A model generated the notes under the pieces. That model saw only the letters and a program-made list of their open reading frames with translations, was not told where the DNA came from and did no database searches. From NCBI GenBank assembly GCA_025362615.1, contig JANYFQ010000290.1, positions 1-28,038 on the forward strand: 28,038 nt of DNA, in the 5' to 3' direction. Every line of letters begins with the position of its first letter. Position 1 is the first letter of the stretch. Source of the DNA: Hymenobacter sp. (GTDB lineage: Bacteria > Bacteroidota > Bacteroidia > Cytophagales > Hymenobacteraceae). Shown here piece by piece: positions 20,823 to 28,038 of this stretch. The translations under genes were made by a program, and so were the position numbers.

Positions 20823-21779
20823 ATGCCCGACACTCCCTCCCAGGCCGCTTACCGGGCCTTCTGCGCCACCGCCCCCGACGTGCCCCTCTTCGCCCAGCCC
20901 TGGTACCTCGATGCCTGCGCCGAGGGCGGCTCCTGGGATGCCGCGCTGGCCCTCAAAAAAGGCCGCCCCGTGGCGGCGTTGCCGTATTTCGTTAAGCAAA
21001 AAGGCCCGTTTCGTTACGCCACCATGCCGCCGTTCGTCAAGTGGCTGGGGCCGTACCTGCTACCCGAATTGCGCGGCAAGCTCGCCACCGAGCACACGGT
21101 CATGAAAGCCCTTATCGCCGCGTTGCCGCCGCTGGCCGCTTTCAAACAAAATTTTTACCCCACCATCACCAACTGGCTGCCATTTTACTGGGCTGACTAC
21201 CAGCAAACTACCTACTATACCTATCGCCTCACCGACCTCGACAATCTCCCAGCGCTGGAAGCCCGTTTTGAGGCCGACGTGCGCCGCACCCTACGTAAAA
21301 GCGCCCAGCACCTGCGCGTACTGCACGACCTCGACCCCAAAATCTTATTCGATTTCGCGCCGGCCATTTACCGCAAGCAACAACTGCCCATGCCCTTTTC
21401 CTGGCAACAGTTTAAGCGCCTCGACGACGCACTAGCGCAGCAGCAGGCGCGAAAATTATTTTTTGCAGTTGATGCAAGCGGCCAGGTACACGGAGCCGCC
21501 CAATTGATTTGGGACGCGCAAACTGCCTATTTTCACCTTGCCGCCGACAACCCCGCGTTGCCTCCAAGTGGCGCTGGCAAGTTTCTTATCTGGGAAACCA
21601 TCCGCTACGCAGCCGAAGTCCTGAAGCTCCGTTGCTTCGATTTTGAGGGCAGCATTCTGCCGGGCGTCGAGTACGTGCGCGTCCGATTCGGGGCCACCCA
21701 AACCCCCTACTCCTTCGTCTGGAAAAACCACTCCCGCGCTTTCGCCCTGCTCGAAACCGCCAAGACGCTGTTCCGCTAA
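20823..21779 (+). CDS. FemAB/GNAT-like acyltransferase (BioF2-like)
   Basis: This 318-residue cytoplasmic protein has the layout of the FemAB-related GNAT acyltransferases (PF13480). Seen: an N-terminal PLFAQPWYLDACAEGG, common in this group; a mid-section with VRRTLRKSAQ; then IYRKQQLPMPFSW; and the C-terminal core GAAQLIWDAQTAYFHLAAD, GAGKFLIWETIRYA and FDFEGS. The last resembles the acetyl-CoA or acyl binding region. It lies divergent to the glycosyltransferase/deacetylase with 103 bp between starts, so a shared role in modifying a surface glycan is plausible. The start at 20823 is preferred over 20718, since the extra segment is low complexity. GTATTTTGC at 20806-20814 resembles a -7 box but lies very close to the ATG, so the real promoter may be further upstream. 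Confidence 0.8.
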   Translation: MPDTPSQAAYRAFCATAPDVPLFAQPWYLDACAEGGSWDAALALKKGRPVAALPYFVKQKGPFRYATMPPFVKWLGPYLLPELRGKLATEHTVMKALIAALPPLAAFKQNFYPTITNWLPFYWADYQQTTYYTYRLTDLDNLPALEARFEADVRRTLRKSAQHLRVLHDLDPKILFDFAPAIYRKQQLPMPFSWQQFKRLDDALAQQQARKLFFAVDASGQVHGAAQLIWDAQTAYFHLAADNPALPPSGAGKFLIWETIRYAAEVLKLRCFDFEGSILPGVEYVRVRFGATQTPYSFVWKNHSRAFALLETAKTLFR

Positions 21780-21805
21780 CCCACCCAAAAAACCAAAGCC
21801 AACAA

Positions 21806-21835
21806 AAAAACGCCGCCCTGTCAGGCGGCGTTTTT
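21806..21835. terminator. Bidirectional intrinsic terminator
   Basis: AAAAACGCCGCC (21806-21817), a six-base loop, and GGCGGCGTTTTT (21824-21835) form a perfect 12-bp stem with an A-run on one side and a T-run on the other. It sits between the convergent acyltransferase and gyrB genes and can serve both. Confidence 0.9.
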
Positions 21836-21942
21836 AGTCAAAGAACTCTCACAAAACCAATCCGTTTCATCCGTTAAAGCGGTTTTCACCTTGGTGATAT
21901 ACTATCCTGGGGACGGCTCTAACTCCGTTTGAATCGGCGGTT

Positions 21943-23940
21943 CTAGACATCCAGCTTCGCGTACTTGGCGTTGCGCTCGATAAAATCGCGGCGCGGGGCC
22001 ACCTCATCGCCCATCAGCATCGAAAATAAGTGGTCGGCTTCGGCGGCCGACTCTACCGTCACACGCTTCAGCGTGCGGGTCATGGGCTGCATGGTCGTTG
22101 TCCAGAGCTGCTCGGCGTTCATCTCACCTAATCCCTTGTAGCGCTGCACGTTCACGGTTTCGGGCTTGCCCCGGCCCATTTCTTCCTGGGCGGCCATGCG
22201 CTCCTCTTCGTTCCAGCAGTAGCGTTCTTCTTTGCCGCGCTTCACGAGGTAAAGCGGCGGCAGGGCGATGTAAATGTAGCCGTTGTCCACTAGCTCGCGC
22301 ATATAGCGGAAAAAGAACGTCAAAATCAGCGTCCGAATGTGCGAGCCGTCGATGTCGGCATCCGTCATGATGATGACTTTGTGATAACGCAGCTTGCTGA
22401 AATTGAGCGGGCCGGTTTCCACGCCATCATCGTCAGTGTTGAAGGCCAGGCTCTTGCGTTCGTTAAACGTCACGCCGAGCGCAGTAATCATATTCTTGAT
22501 TTCCTCGTTTTCCAGGATTTTGTGCTCCTGGGCTTTCTCGACGTTCAAAATCTTGCCGCGCAGCGGCAGAATGGCCTGAAACGCCCGGTTGCGCCCCTGC
22601 TTGGCCGTGCCGCCGGCCGAGTCGCCTTCCACCAGGTACAGCTCGCAAATTTCGGGGTCCGAGTCGGAGCAGTCGGCCAGCTTGCCCGGCAACGAATTGC
22701 TGCCCAGCACGTTCTTGCGCTGCACCATGTCCTTCGCTTTCTTAGCGGCCATGCGGGCCTTGGCGGCCAGTATCACCTTGTCCATGATGCGGTTGGCCTG
22801 GTTGGGGTTCTCCTCCAGGTACTGGGTCAGGATTTCGCCCACCACCGTGTTCACGGCCCCGCTCACGTCGGAGTTGCCGAGCTTGGTCTTCGTCTGCCCC
22901 TCAAACTGCGGTTCGGCCACCTTCACCGAAATTACGGCCGTGAGGCCCTCGCGGAAGTCGTCGCCGGTAATCTCGACCTTGTTTTTTTCGAACAGCTTGT
23001 TTTTGTCGCCGTAGGCTTTCAGCACCCGCGTCACGGCCGAACGAAAGCCCGCCACGTGCGTGCCGCCTTCCACAGTGTTAATATTATTGACGTAGGAATA
23101 GACGTTCTCCTGATAGGAGGTATTGTACTGCAACGCCACTTCTACCGGCGTACCGCCCTTCTCGCTTTCCACATAAATCGGCTCCTTTAGCAGCGAGGGC
23201 CGGGCCTCGCCGTCGAGGTAGCGCACAAAGTCGCGCAGGCCACCTTCGGAATAAAATTCCTCGTTCCGAAAAACGCCACCCTCCAGCACCTCGCGGTGGT
23301 CGGCGAGGGTGATGCGGATGCCTTTGTTGAGGTACGACAAATCGCGCAGGCGGCCGGCAATGGTGTCGTAGCGGTACTCGTGCTCGGTGAAAATGCTGTC
23401 GTCGGGCAGGAATTCGACCTCCGTGCCGTGCTCATCGGTGTCGCCTATTTCCTTAACGTCGTACTGCGGAAAACCGATTTTATACTCCTGCTGGTACACG
23501 TGCCCGGTGCGGCGCACCGTCACTTTCAGGTCTTTGCTCAGCGCGTTCACGCAGCTCACGCCCACGCCGTGCAGGCCCCCGGATACTTTGTAGGAGCCTT
23601 TGTCGAACTTGCCGCCGGCGTGCAGCACGGTCAGCACCACTTCCAGGGCCGAGCGGCCTTCTTTGGCGTGAAAATCGACCGGGATGCCGCGCCCGTTGTC
23701 GCGCACCGTGATGGAGTTGTTTTCGTTGATGGTGACGTTAATCAGGTCGCAGTGCCCGGCTAGGGCCTCGTCAATCGAGTTATCGACCACCTCCCACACC
23801 AGGTGGTGCAGGCCCTTGAGGCCGGTGTCGCCGATGTACATACTGGGCCGTTTGCGCACGGCCTCCAGCCCTTCGAGTACCTGAATGCTGTCGGCCGAAT
23901 AATCGGCCCCTGCGGCGTTTTTTTCTTGCGTTTCGGTCAT
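21943..23940 (-). CDS. gyrB: DNA gyrase subunit B
   Basis: This is the full-length, 665-residue ATPase subunit of DNA gyrase, which introduces negative supercoils with GyrA. Seen: a GHKL ATPase domain with VLEGLEAVRKRPSMYIGD, VVDNSIDEA, DNGRGIP and GGLHGVGVSCVNALS. The transducer domain ends near 390. The TOPRIM domain has YLVEGDSAGGTAKQGR and IIMTDADIDGSHIRTL, and the C-terminal QRYKGLGEMN is present. The length fits the short Bacteroidota form without the long insert of proteobacterial GyrB. The EGDSAGG and QRYKGLGEMNAEQLW signatures favour GyrB over ParE. The ATG at 23940 precedes the conserved start by the usual short leader. A -7 box lies at 24000-24007. Confidence 0.97.
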   Translation of the reverse strand: MTETQEKNAAGADYSADSIQVLEGLEAVRKRPSMYIGDTGLKGLHHLVWEVVDNSIDEALAGHCDLINVTINENNSITVRDNGRGIPVDFHAKEGRSALEVVLTVLHAGGKFDKGSYKVSGGLHGVGVSCVNALSKDLKVTVRRTGHVYQQEYKIGFPQYDVKEIGDTDEHGTEVEFLPDDSIFTEHEYRYDTIAGRLRDLSYLNKGIRITLADHREVLEGGVFRNEEFYSEGGLRDFVRYLDGEARPSLLKEPIYVESEKGGTPVEVALQYNTSYQENVYSYVNNINTVEGGTHVAGFRSAVTRVLKAYGDKNKLFEKNKVEITGDDFREGLTAVISVKVAEPQFEGQTKTKLGNSDVSGAVNTVVGEILTQYLEENPNQANRIMDKVILAAKARMAAKKAKDMVQRKNVLGSNSLPGKLADCSDSDPEICELYLVEGDSAGGTAKQGRNRAFQAILPLRGKILNVEKAQEHKILENEEIKNMITALGVTFNERKSLAFNTDDDGVETGPLNFSKLRYHKVIIMTDADIDGSHIRTLILTFFFRYMRELVDNGYIYIALPPLYLVKRGKEERYCWNEEERMAAQEEMGRGKPETVNVQRYKGLGEMNAEQLWTTTMQPMTRTLKRVTVESAAEADHLFSMLMGDEVAPRRDFIERNAKYAKLDV

Positions 23941-23999
23941 ACTAATGAGGGGAAAGCAGTGGGTGAACCGGAGGAATAAGCCCCCGGTTGCTCAACACG

Positions 24000-24007
24000 T
24001 AAAGATA
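24000..24007 (-). promoter_or_regulatory. -7 promoter box of gyrB
   Basis: The minus strand reads TATCTTTA, matching TAnnTTTG at all but the last base, 60-67 bp upstream of the gyrB start. Its surroundings (24000-24050) are AT-rich. No clear -33 box was found. Confidence 0.5.
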
Positions 24008-24167
24008 CGCATTTTCTGACGAAATTACTAATTTTCAGTTCGCAAAACTGCGGGGTTTTAGTGCGTTTTTGATGGTGTCAGTGGCCTTTTTGAAACTTGC
24101 ACCTTGCACGTTGATGGCTTCGTGCCTGCTACAGCCGGGCGGCACCGAAACACGCCGCAAAAGCCAC

Positions 24168-24202
24168 AAAAAAAGGCCCTTTCCCGCAAGGGAAAGGGCC
24201 TT
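24168..24202 (-). terminator. Intrinsic terminator of the T9SS-exported protein gene
   Basis: A perfect 13-bp stem (AAGGCCCTTTCCC at 24173-24185 with 24190-24202) has a four-base loop. On the minus strand it is followed by a run of seven T (24174-24168). It lies 22 bp after the stop at 24225. Confidence 0.9.
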
Positions 24203-24224
24203 CCAAAACCGGAACCGAAACCGA

Positions 24225-25748
24225 TTACTCGATAACGAGCTTCTCGGTGGCAATGCCGCTGGCATCCGACAAACGCAGGGTGTACACCCCGGTCTTCTGC
24301 CCGCTCAAATCGAGGGTGATGCTGGTGGAGTTCAAAGCCGTGGCGTTCAGCACACGGGTTGAAACCACGCGGCCCATTACGTCGAACACCGTCAGCACCG
24401 TACCCGCCTTGATGCCCGAAGCCAGCGAAACGCTGAACACGCCACCAGCGCTCGGGTTAGGCGATACCGTCAGCGAACGCTGCAACTGAGAGTTGCGAAT
24501 AGCCGACAATGGAACACGCGGACACGTTGCGGGCAACACTTTGTACATACCCCCTTGTCCACCAGGAGTAGGAGGGTTAGCAGTGGCGCGAGCAGTGTAT
24601 CCACCCAAATAGCCCTCATAAGTGTCCGTTGAAGTTGGGTTAGTAGAGCAGTTGATAAAATCCACGGCTGCGTAGCGTTTCGCTCCGCCGCGCTCGATAT
24701 CCCTCCAAGTAATCCCGTCCACACTGAACGACACACCGTAATTGGTACGTGCCTGGCTGCCTGCTACTGCCTGGCCTACACTGAAGAAGCCTACGCCGGG
24801 AACGGCATCAATGCCGAAGCGGTAAAACTTGCCGCGAACGGTATCAGCGCCGGCTGGCAATGCCTGCGATACCCAAGTCACGCCACCGTCGGTGGTGCGA
24901 ATGAGGTCGGCATCAATGGCGTTGGTACGAAAAGCAATGCCGTTGTTCTGGTCTTTAAAAGCGATAGCCGATACGCCGCCCATCAATGGGGTGTTCTGGG
25001 CCGTCCAGGTCAGGCCACGGTCGATGCTACGCAGGATGCGGGCGGGTTCATCTACGCCCCCAACGACGTGGTTGGTGCCCGCCCATACAGTGTTGCCGAG
25101 GGCAGTGAAAACATCCGTGATGCCATACTCATCGGCATCGAGCGGGGCCGGAAGGTTAGCCGCCGCAATGCGCGTCCAGGTAGGAGCAGCGGCATTGGCG
25201 TTGGTGGTGCGGATAAACTCAAATACGCCGGGACCGGAGGTAGGCAGCGGGTTGGGGTCGCCGAAGGCCACGCCCTCGGTGGGGCTGAACATATGCACCC
25301 AGTTGGCGAAGCCAGCGGGAGGAGCAAAATTGGCACCAGTTGTAACACGGCGCCAGGTAGCACCGCCGTTGTTGGTGCGAATAACTTCGCCGCTGCTTGG
25401 CGCGGCCGAGGTGTACTGGGCGCAGAAGGCCGTGGTGGTGCTTACCGGGCTGATGCTGGCGGCCACGTAACCGAGCGTACCAGCAATGGAGTTGAAGTCA
25501 AACTGCGTACCGGCCGGCAGGTTGGCATTGGTGATGATGATACTGTTGCGGGTTGAGGCAGCTACGGCTTCCTGCATAACGCCCCAGCAAAAGGTGGGCG
25601 AAATGGTTACCAGTTGACTTACCAAGTAGTTCGGGGTGCTGTTCACACCGACGGTGTTTACTTCCCTCCAGGGGCCAGCAGTTGGTATCTGAGCAAAAGC
25701 GCTGAAGCCGAGGCCCAGCAAGCCCAGCGTAAGTAGGGATTTTTTCAT
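24225..25748 (-). CDS. T9SS-exported BNR-repeat (Asp-box) protein
   Basis: This 507-residue secreted protein has a signal peptide MKKSLLTLGLLGLGFSAFA. The body has several Asp-box/BNR-type motifs (RTNNGGATW, SIDRGLTW, TTDGGVTW, SVDGITW), as in sialidase-like and YCF48-like beta-propellers. The catalytic residues of a sialidase are not evident, so enzymatic activity is doubtful. The C-terminal 85 or so residues form a type A T9SS sorting domain: SLTVSPNPSAGGVFSVSL, VFDVMGRVVSTRVL and SGQKTGVYTLRL, ending in EKLVIE. The protein should therefore cross the outer membrane by the type IX system. The start at 25748 is set by the signal peptide. The terminator at 24168-24202 follows. The 243-bp gap from 25749 to 25991 holds no gene I can support; only TAGGTTTT-like sequence near 25813 resembles a promoter. 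Confidence 0.92.
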   Translation of the reverse strand: MKKSLLTLGLLGLGFSAFAQIPTAGPWREVNTVGVNSTPNYLVSQLVTISPTFCWGVMQEAVAASTRNSIIITNANLPAGTQFDFNSIAGTLGYVAASISPVSTTTAFCAQYTSAAPSSGEVIRTNNGGATWRRVTTGANFAPPAGFANWVHMFSPTEGVAFGDPNPLPTSGPGVFEFIRTTNANAAAPTWTRIAAANLPAPLDADEYGITDVFTALGNTVWAGTNHVVGGVDEPARILRSIDRGLTWTAQNTPLMGGVSAIAFKDQNNGIAFRTNAIDADLIRTTDGGVTWVSQALPAGADTVRGKFYRFGIDAVPGVGFFSVGQAVAGSQARTNYGVSFSVDGITWRDIERGGAKRYAAVDFINCSTNPTSTDTYEGYLGGYTARATANPPTPGGQGGMYKVLPATCPRVPLSAIRNSQLQRSLTVSPNPSAGGVFSVSLASGIKAGTVLTVFDVMGRVVSTRVLNATALNSTSITLDLSGQKTGVYTLRLSDASGIATEKLVIE

Positions 25749-25991
25749 GGGGAGTGTGTGAGAGGTAAAAAGTGAAGAAGGGGTTGATTTTGAATGAAAA
25801 CAGGGCAAAAAACCTACGGTGGCGATGGGCCATAGCGGTTTTCAAGTGCCAAGTTAGGCAATAAATTCTTAACTGCCGCGTAAAGTTCGTTTTGCTACCG
25901 GCACCAGGTACCGCCGCTGCTGGCCCCGCTGGGGCTGTTTCGGCCCGAAAACTACGGACGTGGCCCGGCTGAATTACGCAGTTGCCGGGCG

Positions 25992-26063
25992 TAGCCCCAC
26001 CAAGAATCGAACTTGGAACCGCAGATTAGAAGGCTGCTGTTTTATCCATTAAACTATGGGGCC
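25992..26063 (-). tRNA. tRNA-Arg (UCU)
   Basis: The minus strand folds as a 72-nt tRNA: acceptor GGCCCCA pairs with TGGGGCT (one G-U pair), discriminator A, T-loop GTTCGATTC, and anticodon loop CTTCTAA with anticodon UCU. One mismatch closes the anticodon stem (C31 with U39). CCA is not encoded. Its own -7 box lies at 26091-26098, downstream of the terminator for tRNA-Pro. Confidence 0.93.
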
Positions 26064-26090
26064 GGGCAACGGCTGACCAGCTGCGGCCGG

Positions 26091-26098
26091 TAAAGGTA
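26091..26098 (-). promoter_or_regulatory. -7 promoter box of tRNA-Arg
   Basis: The minus strand reads TACCTTTA, identical to the box at 12113-12120, and lies 28 bp upstream of the tRNA 5' end. This supports independent transcription of tRNA-Arg. Confidence 0.55.
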
Positions 26099-26140
26099 CG
26101 CCCAGCGGATGGACGGCGGTAAGCCCGACCAGGCTGGCAC

Positions 26141-26177
26141 AAAAAAACCGCTTCGGCACGAGTGCCAAAGCGGTTTG
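26141..26177 (-). terminator. Intrinsic terminator after tRNA-Pro
   Basis: AAACCGCTT at 26145-26153 pairs with AAGCGGTTT at 26168-26176. An inner GGCA/TGCC pairing gives a long stem. On the minus strand the stem is followed by a run of seven T (26147-26141). It separates tRNA-Pro from tRNA-Arg. Confidence 0.88.
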
Positions 26178-26183
26178 GTGCAG

Positions 26184-26257
26184 TCGGGGTGGCAGGATTC
26201 GAACCTACGACCTCCTGCTCCCAAAGCAGGCGCGATACCGGGCTACGCTACACCCCG
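26184..26257 (-). tRNA. tRNA-Pro (UGG)
   Basis: The minus strand gives a 74-nt tRNA with acceptor CGGGGTG paired with CACCCCG, discriminator A, T-loop GTTCGAATC, anticodon stem CCTGC/GCAGG and loop TTTGGGA with anticodon UGG. CCA is not encoded. It lies 83 bp downstream of tRNA-Ser and is probably co-transcribed with it. Confidence 0.95.
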
Positions 26258-26262
26258 AGGGT

Positions 26263-26333
26263 TAATGATGAATTAGAAATTATGAGTTATGAATTGCAGC
26301 AACTCACAACTCATAATTTTTAATTCATAATTA
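26263..26333. repeat. Palindromic element copy D between two tRNA genes
   Basis: The left arm at 26263-26297 and the right arm at 26299-26333 are complementary at 31 of 35 positions and nearly abut. The sequence is AT-rich, with ATGAATTA and ATTATGAGTT words recurring. In the tRNA transcript it would form a long hairpin between tRNA-Ser and tRNA-Pro, which may guide processing or simply be carried along. Confidence 0.75.
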
Positions 26334-26340
26334 CAAACCG

Positions 26341-26428
26341 TGGAGAGAGGGGGATTCGAACCCCCGGTAACCTTTAGAGCTACGGCAGTTTAGCAAACTA
26401 CTGGTTTCAGCCACTCACCCATCTCTCC
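26341..26428 (-). tRNA. tRNA-Ser (GCU)
   Basis: The minus strand gives an 88-nt class II tRNA: acceptor GGAGAGA/TCTCTCC, a long variable arm, T-loop GTTCGAATC, anticodon stem GTAGT/ACTGC and loop TTGCTAA with anticodon GCU. The base after the acceptor stem is A, whereas G73 is usual in tRNA-Ser. CCA is not encoded. A strong -7 box precedes it. Confidence 0.94.
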
Positions 26429-26462
26429 GAACTTGGCTGGTGCTTCTCGATTGAAGCGGGTG

Positions 26463-26470
26463 CAAATATA
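26463..26470 (-). promoter_or_regulatory. -7 promoter box of the tRNA-Ser/tRNA-Pro operon
   Basis: The minus strand reads TATATTTG, a perfect TAnnTTTG match, 35 bp upstream of the tRNA-Ser 5' end. The expected -33 region has no clear TTG. The transcript would run to the terminator at 26141-26177. Confidence 0.65.
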
Positions 26471-26592
26471 CGGGCGGTTTGTGGAAATTGGCCTTCTGAC
26501 AAAAAAATGTTCGGCCACCGGTTCTGCGCAGCCGGGTGTTTCTTTGCGGGTGGGTTGGCCGACAGCGACTTCTAACGCCCTGTTTATCAATT

Positions 26593-26600
26593 TATTTTTG
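26593..26600 (+). promoter_or_regulatory. -7 promoter box of the VWA/TPR operon
   Basis: TATTTTTG is a perfect TAnnTTTG match, 59-66 bp upstream of the GTG at 26659, in an AT-rich stretch. No -33 TTG was found at normal spacing. Confidence 0.55.
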
Positions 26601-26658
26601 TTCGCTTTGCGCAGGCAGCCGCACCCACGTCAGTCGTTAAAACAGACCTTTTAGAAAC

Positions 26659-27627
26659 GTGCCGAATTGGGCTTATCCGAATTTTGAGCTGTTGGGCGGG
26701 CTGGCCGTGGCCCTGTTATTGGTGCTGCTCGCTTACGTTGGCCGGGTGCGGCGGCTGGGCCGGGCGCTGGGCCAGGGCACGGGGCGGCTGGCCTGGAAGC
26801 TGCCCTTGCGGGTGCTGGCCGGGGCGGCGCTGGGCGTGGCCTTGCTGGGCCCGGCAGTGGGTGTGCGCCGCCAACCGGTGCGCACGACGGGCAAAGACTT
26901 GTGGGTGATAATGGACGTTTCGCGCTCGATGGATGCCACCGATGTGGCCCCCAGCCGGCTATTGCGGGCGCAGGGCGAGGTGGAGCGGCTGCTGCGGACG
27001 TTGCCGGCCGACCGCCTGGGGCTGGTGGTTTTTGGCAGCGAGGCCCGCGTACAGTGCCCGCTTACGTTTGACCAGGATGCCCTGCGGGTGTTTGTGCGGA
27101 CGTTGGGTACGGAGTTGCTACCGCCTGGCCCCACCCGCCTGCACGCGCCGTTGCAGTTGCTGCTCGAACGCCTGGGCCGGGCTCCGGCAGCGGCCCGCAG
27201 CACGGCGGTGGTGTTGATGAGCGACGGCGAGGATTTTGGCGAAAACCTGGAGCCCGTGCTGCGCAGCCTGGGCCGAAGCGGCACCCGGATACACACCGTG
27301 GGCGTGGGCACAGCGGCGGGGGCCAGCATTCCGCAAGCCGGGGGCCGGCTGCTCCGCAATGCGAAGGGCCAGCCAGTACGCAGCCGCCTCCAGGCGGCGG
27401 CGCTGATGCAGGTGGCGGCCCAAACCGGCGGCCTGTACGCGGAGCTGAACGACCAGCAAAACGGCCTGCCGCGCCTGTTGGATGCCCTCCGCAACGCCCC
27501 TGGCACGACCGAACAGGTGCGGACCGTGGCCGTGGCCGACAACCGTTACCGTTACCCGCTTGCGCTGGCCGTTATGCTGCTCGTGCTGGACGTATTGCTC
27601 ACGATAAGGGTGCTGAAACCGCAATGA
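26659..27627 (+). CDS. BatA/BatB-like VWA-domain membrane protein
   Basis: This 322-residue inner-membrane protein has two N-terminal helices (about 10-27 and 50-68). A VWA domain follows with MIDAS motif DVSRSM (Asp86, Ser88, Ser90) and VLMSDGEDFG, and there is a C-terminal helix (about 297-317, LALAVMLLVLDVLL). This layout is that of the Bat (Bacteroides aerotolerance) proteins, thought to act in envelope stress tolerance. The start is a GTG at 26659; no ATG gives a complete first helix. Its stop overlaps the next gene by 4 bp (ATGA, 27624-27627). Direct coupling to a TPR protein recalls batB-batC order. No batA-type gene lies upstream, since the preceding genes are tRNAs on the other strand. 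No gene symbol is assigned for that reason. Confidence 0.88.
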   Translation: MPNWAYPNFELLGGLAVALLLVLLAYVGRVRRLGRALGQGTGRLAWKLPLRVLAGAALGVALLGPAVGVRRQPVRTTGKDLWVIMDVSRSMDATDVAPSRLLRAQGEVERLLRTLPADRLGLVVFGSEARVQCPLTFDQDALRVFVRTLGTELLPPGPTRLHAPLQLLLERLGRAPAAARSTAVVLMSDGEDFGENLEPVLRSLGRSGTRIHTVGVGTAAGASIPQAGGRLLRNAKGQPVRSRLQAAALMQVAAQTGGLYAELNDQQNGLPRLLDALRNAPGTTEQVRTVAVADNRYRYPLALAVMLLVLDVLLTIRVLKPQ

Positions 27628-28038
27628 TTACTCCAAAAACGGTGCTGCTGTTTGCCTGGCTGGCGGCCCCCGGCTGGCATTGGTTGCTGGGCATTGGGCA
27701 GCGCAACGCGGCGGTGGTGCAGGCGCAGGCGGCCGAACGACGGAGGCATTGGGCGGGTGCCGCCGCTGCCTGGCAAGCGGCAGCCGGCTCCCGCCCCGGC
27801 CCGGAGATGTTGCTCAACCTGGCTCACGCGCAATTAAAAGCCGGGCAGACGGCTGCTGCCCGCCGCAGCTACGGCCAGTTGCTGGCCCCCGCTACCCCGG
27901 CCGCTGCCGGCAGCGTAGCGCGGCAACAGTTGGCGCTGTTGGCTGCCACGCAGCGCAGCTTCGTGCCGGCCCTGGGGCTGCTGCGCGAGGCCCTGCGCCT
28001 CGACCCCGCCAACCCCGTAGCCCGCCGCAACTACGAGC
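27624..28038 (+). CDS. TPR-repeat protein, BatC-like (partial, cut by window end)
   Basis: Starting at the ATG overlapping the VWA stop, the frame stays open to the window end (138 codons visible, no stop). Seen: a hydrophobic N-terminal segment, MITPKTVLLFAWLAAPGWHW, which may be a signal or anchor. TPR-like helices follow, including AGAAAAWQAAAGSRPGPEML, LNLAHAQLKAGQTAAARRSY and a last one with LREALRLDPANPVARRNYE. The latter is a good TPR consensus with the PxNP-type turn. This matches BatC-type partners of VWA Bat proteins. The remainder lies outside the window. Confidence 0.75.
   Translation, partial: MITPKTVLLFAWLAAPGWHWLLGIGQRNAAVVQAQAAERRRHWAGAAAAWQAAAGSRPGPEMLLNLAHAQLKAGQTAAARRSYGQLLAPATPAAAGSVARQQLALLAATQRSFVPALGLLREALRLDPANPVARRNYE

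Noticed and set aside
24084..24120. Short repeated CTTGCAC words ahead of gyrB as a further palindromic element
   Set aside because: Only two imperfect copies and no complementary arm are visible, so I do not count it as an element.
25813..25822. Promoter for the T9SS-exported protein gene
   Set aside because: TAGGTTTT is only a partial match, with no -33 box; it is mentioned in the gene entry but not listed as a feature.

Overview
The window looks like a chromosomal segment from a high-GC member of Bacteroidota, most likely Hymenobacter or a close relative (Cytophagales). This rests on several things seen in the sequence: -7 promoter boxes of the Bacteroidota type (TAnnTTTG), a type IX secretion C-terminal sorting domain, a secreted protein opening with the typical VGIGT-TP / GLLIPRLT pattern, TPR-type sensor kinases paired with LytTR regulators, a Bat-type VWA/TPR pair, and an overall GC-rich sequence interrupted by short AT-rich repeat elements. 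The genus is an inference.

Layout. Positions 192-12027 (all minus strand) hold two paralogous two-gene signalling modules, each a LytTR response regulator translationally coupled to a TPR/HisKA sensor kinase (2333-3088 + 192-2336, and 11275-12027 + 9125-11275). Between them lie a secreted prolyl oligopeptidase (3537-5711), a small lipoprotein (5840-6364) and a large repeat-rich secreted surface protein (6417-8990). Upstream of the first regulator is an unusual array of 21-bp units (3140-3412). A pair of 10-bp direct repeats with the same 21-bp spacing sits upstream of the surface-protein gene (9072-9102). Both fit the spacing of LytTR operators and suggest that the modules control themselves and the surface protein.

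Positions 12146-18725 (mostly plus strand) hold a hendecad-repeat coiled-coil protein, a SpoU/TrmH methyltransferase (minus), a CHASE3 sensor kinase with a single-domain response regulator, a proline-rich secreted protein of unknown function, a Fe-S HhH-GPD DNA glycosylase and an AlkB-type membrane hydroxylase. Positions 18800-25748 hold a glycosyltransferase/polysaccharide deacetylase fusion (minus), a FemAB/GNAT-like acyltransferase (plus), gyrB (minus) and a T9SS-exported BNR-repeat protein (minus). Positions 25992-26428 carry three minus-strand tRNA genes (Ser-GCU, Pro-UGG, Arg-UCU). From 26659 a BatA/BatB-like VWA protein and a coupled, window-truncated TPR protein begin.

The most notable non-genic content is a set of dispersed repeats. 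One group has palindromic architecture with arms made of short AT-rich or purine-rich repeated words (13371-13515, 15091-15246, 16705-16843, 20126-20245, 26263-26333). One lies in frame inside the glycosyltransferase gene, one supplies a stop codon, and one supplies the start codon of the glycosylase. A second group is REP-like hairpins with GTAG tetranucleotides, arranged as pairs at gene 3' ends (15664-15765, 18713-18803).
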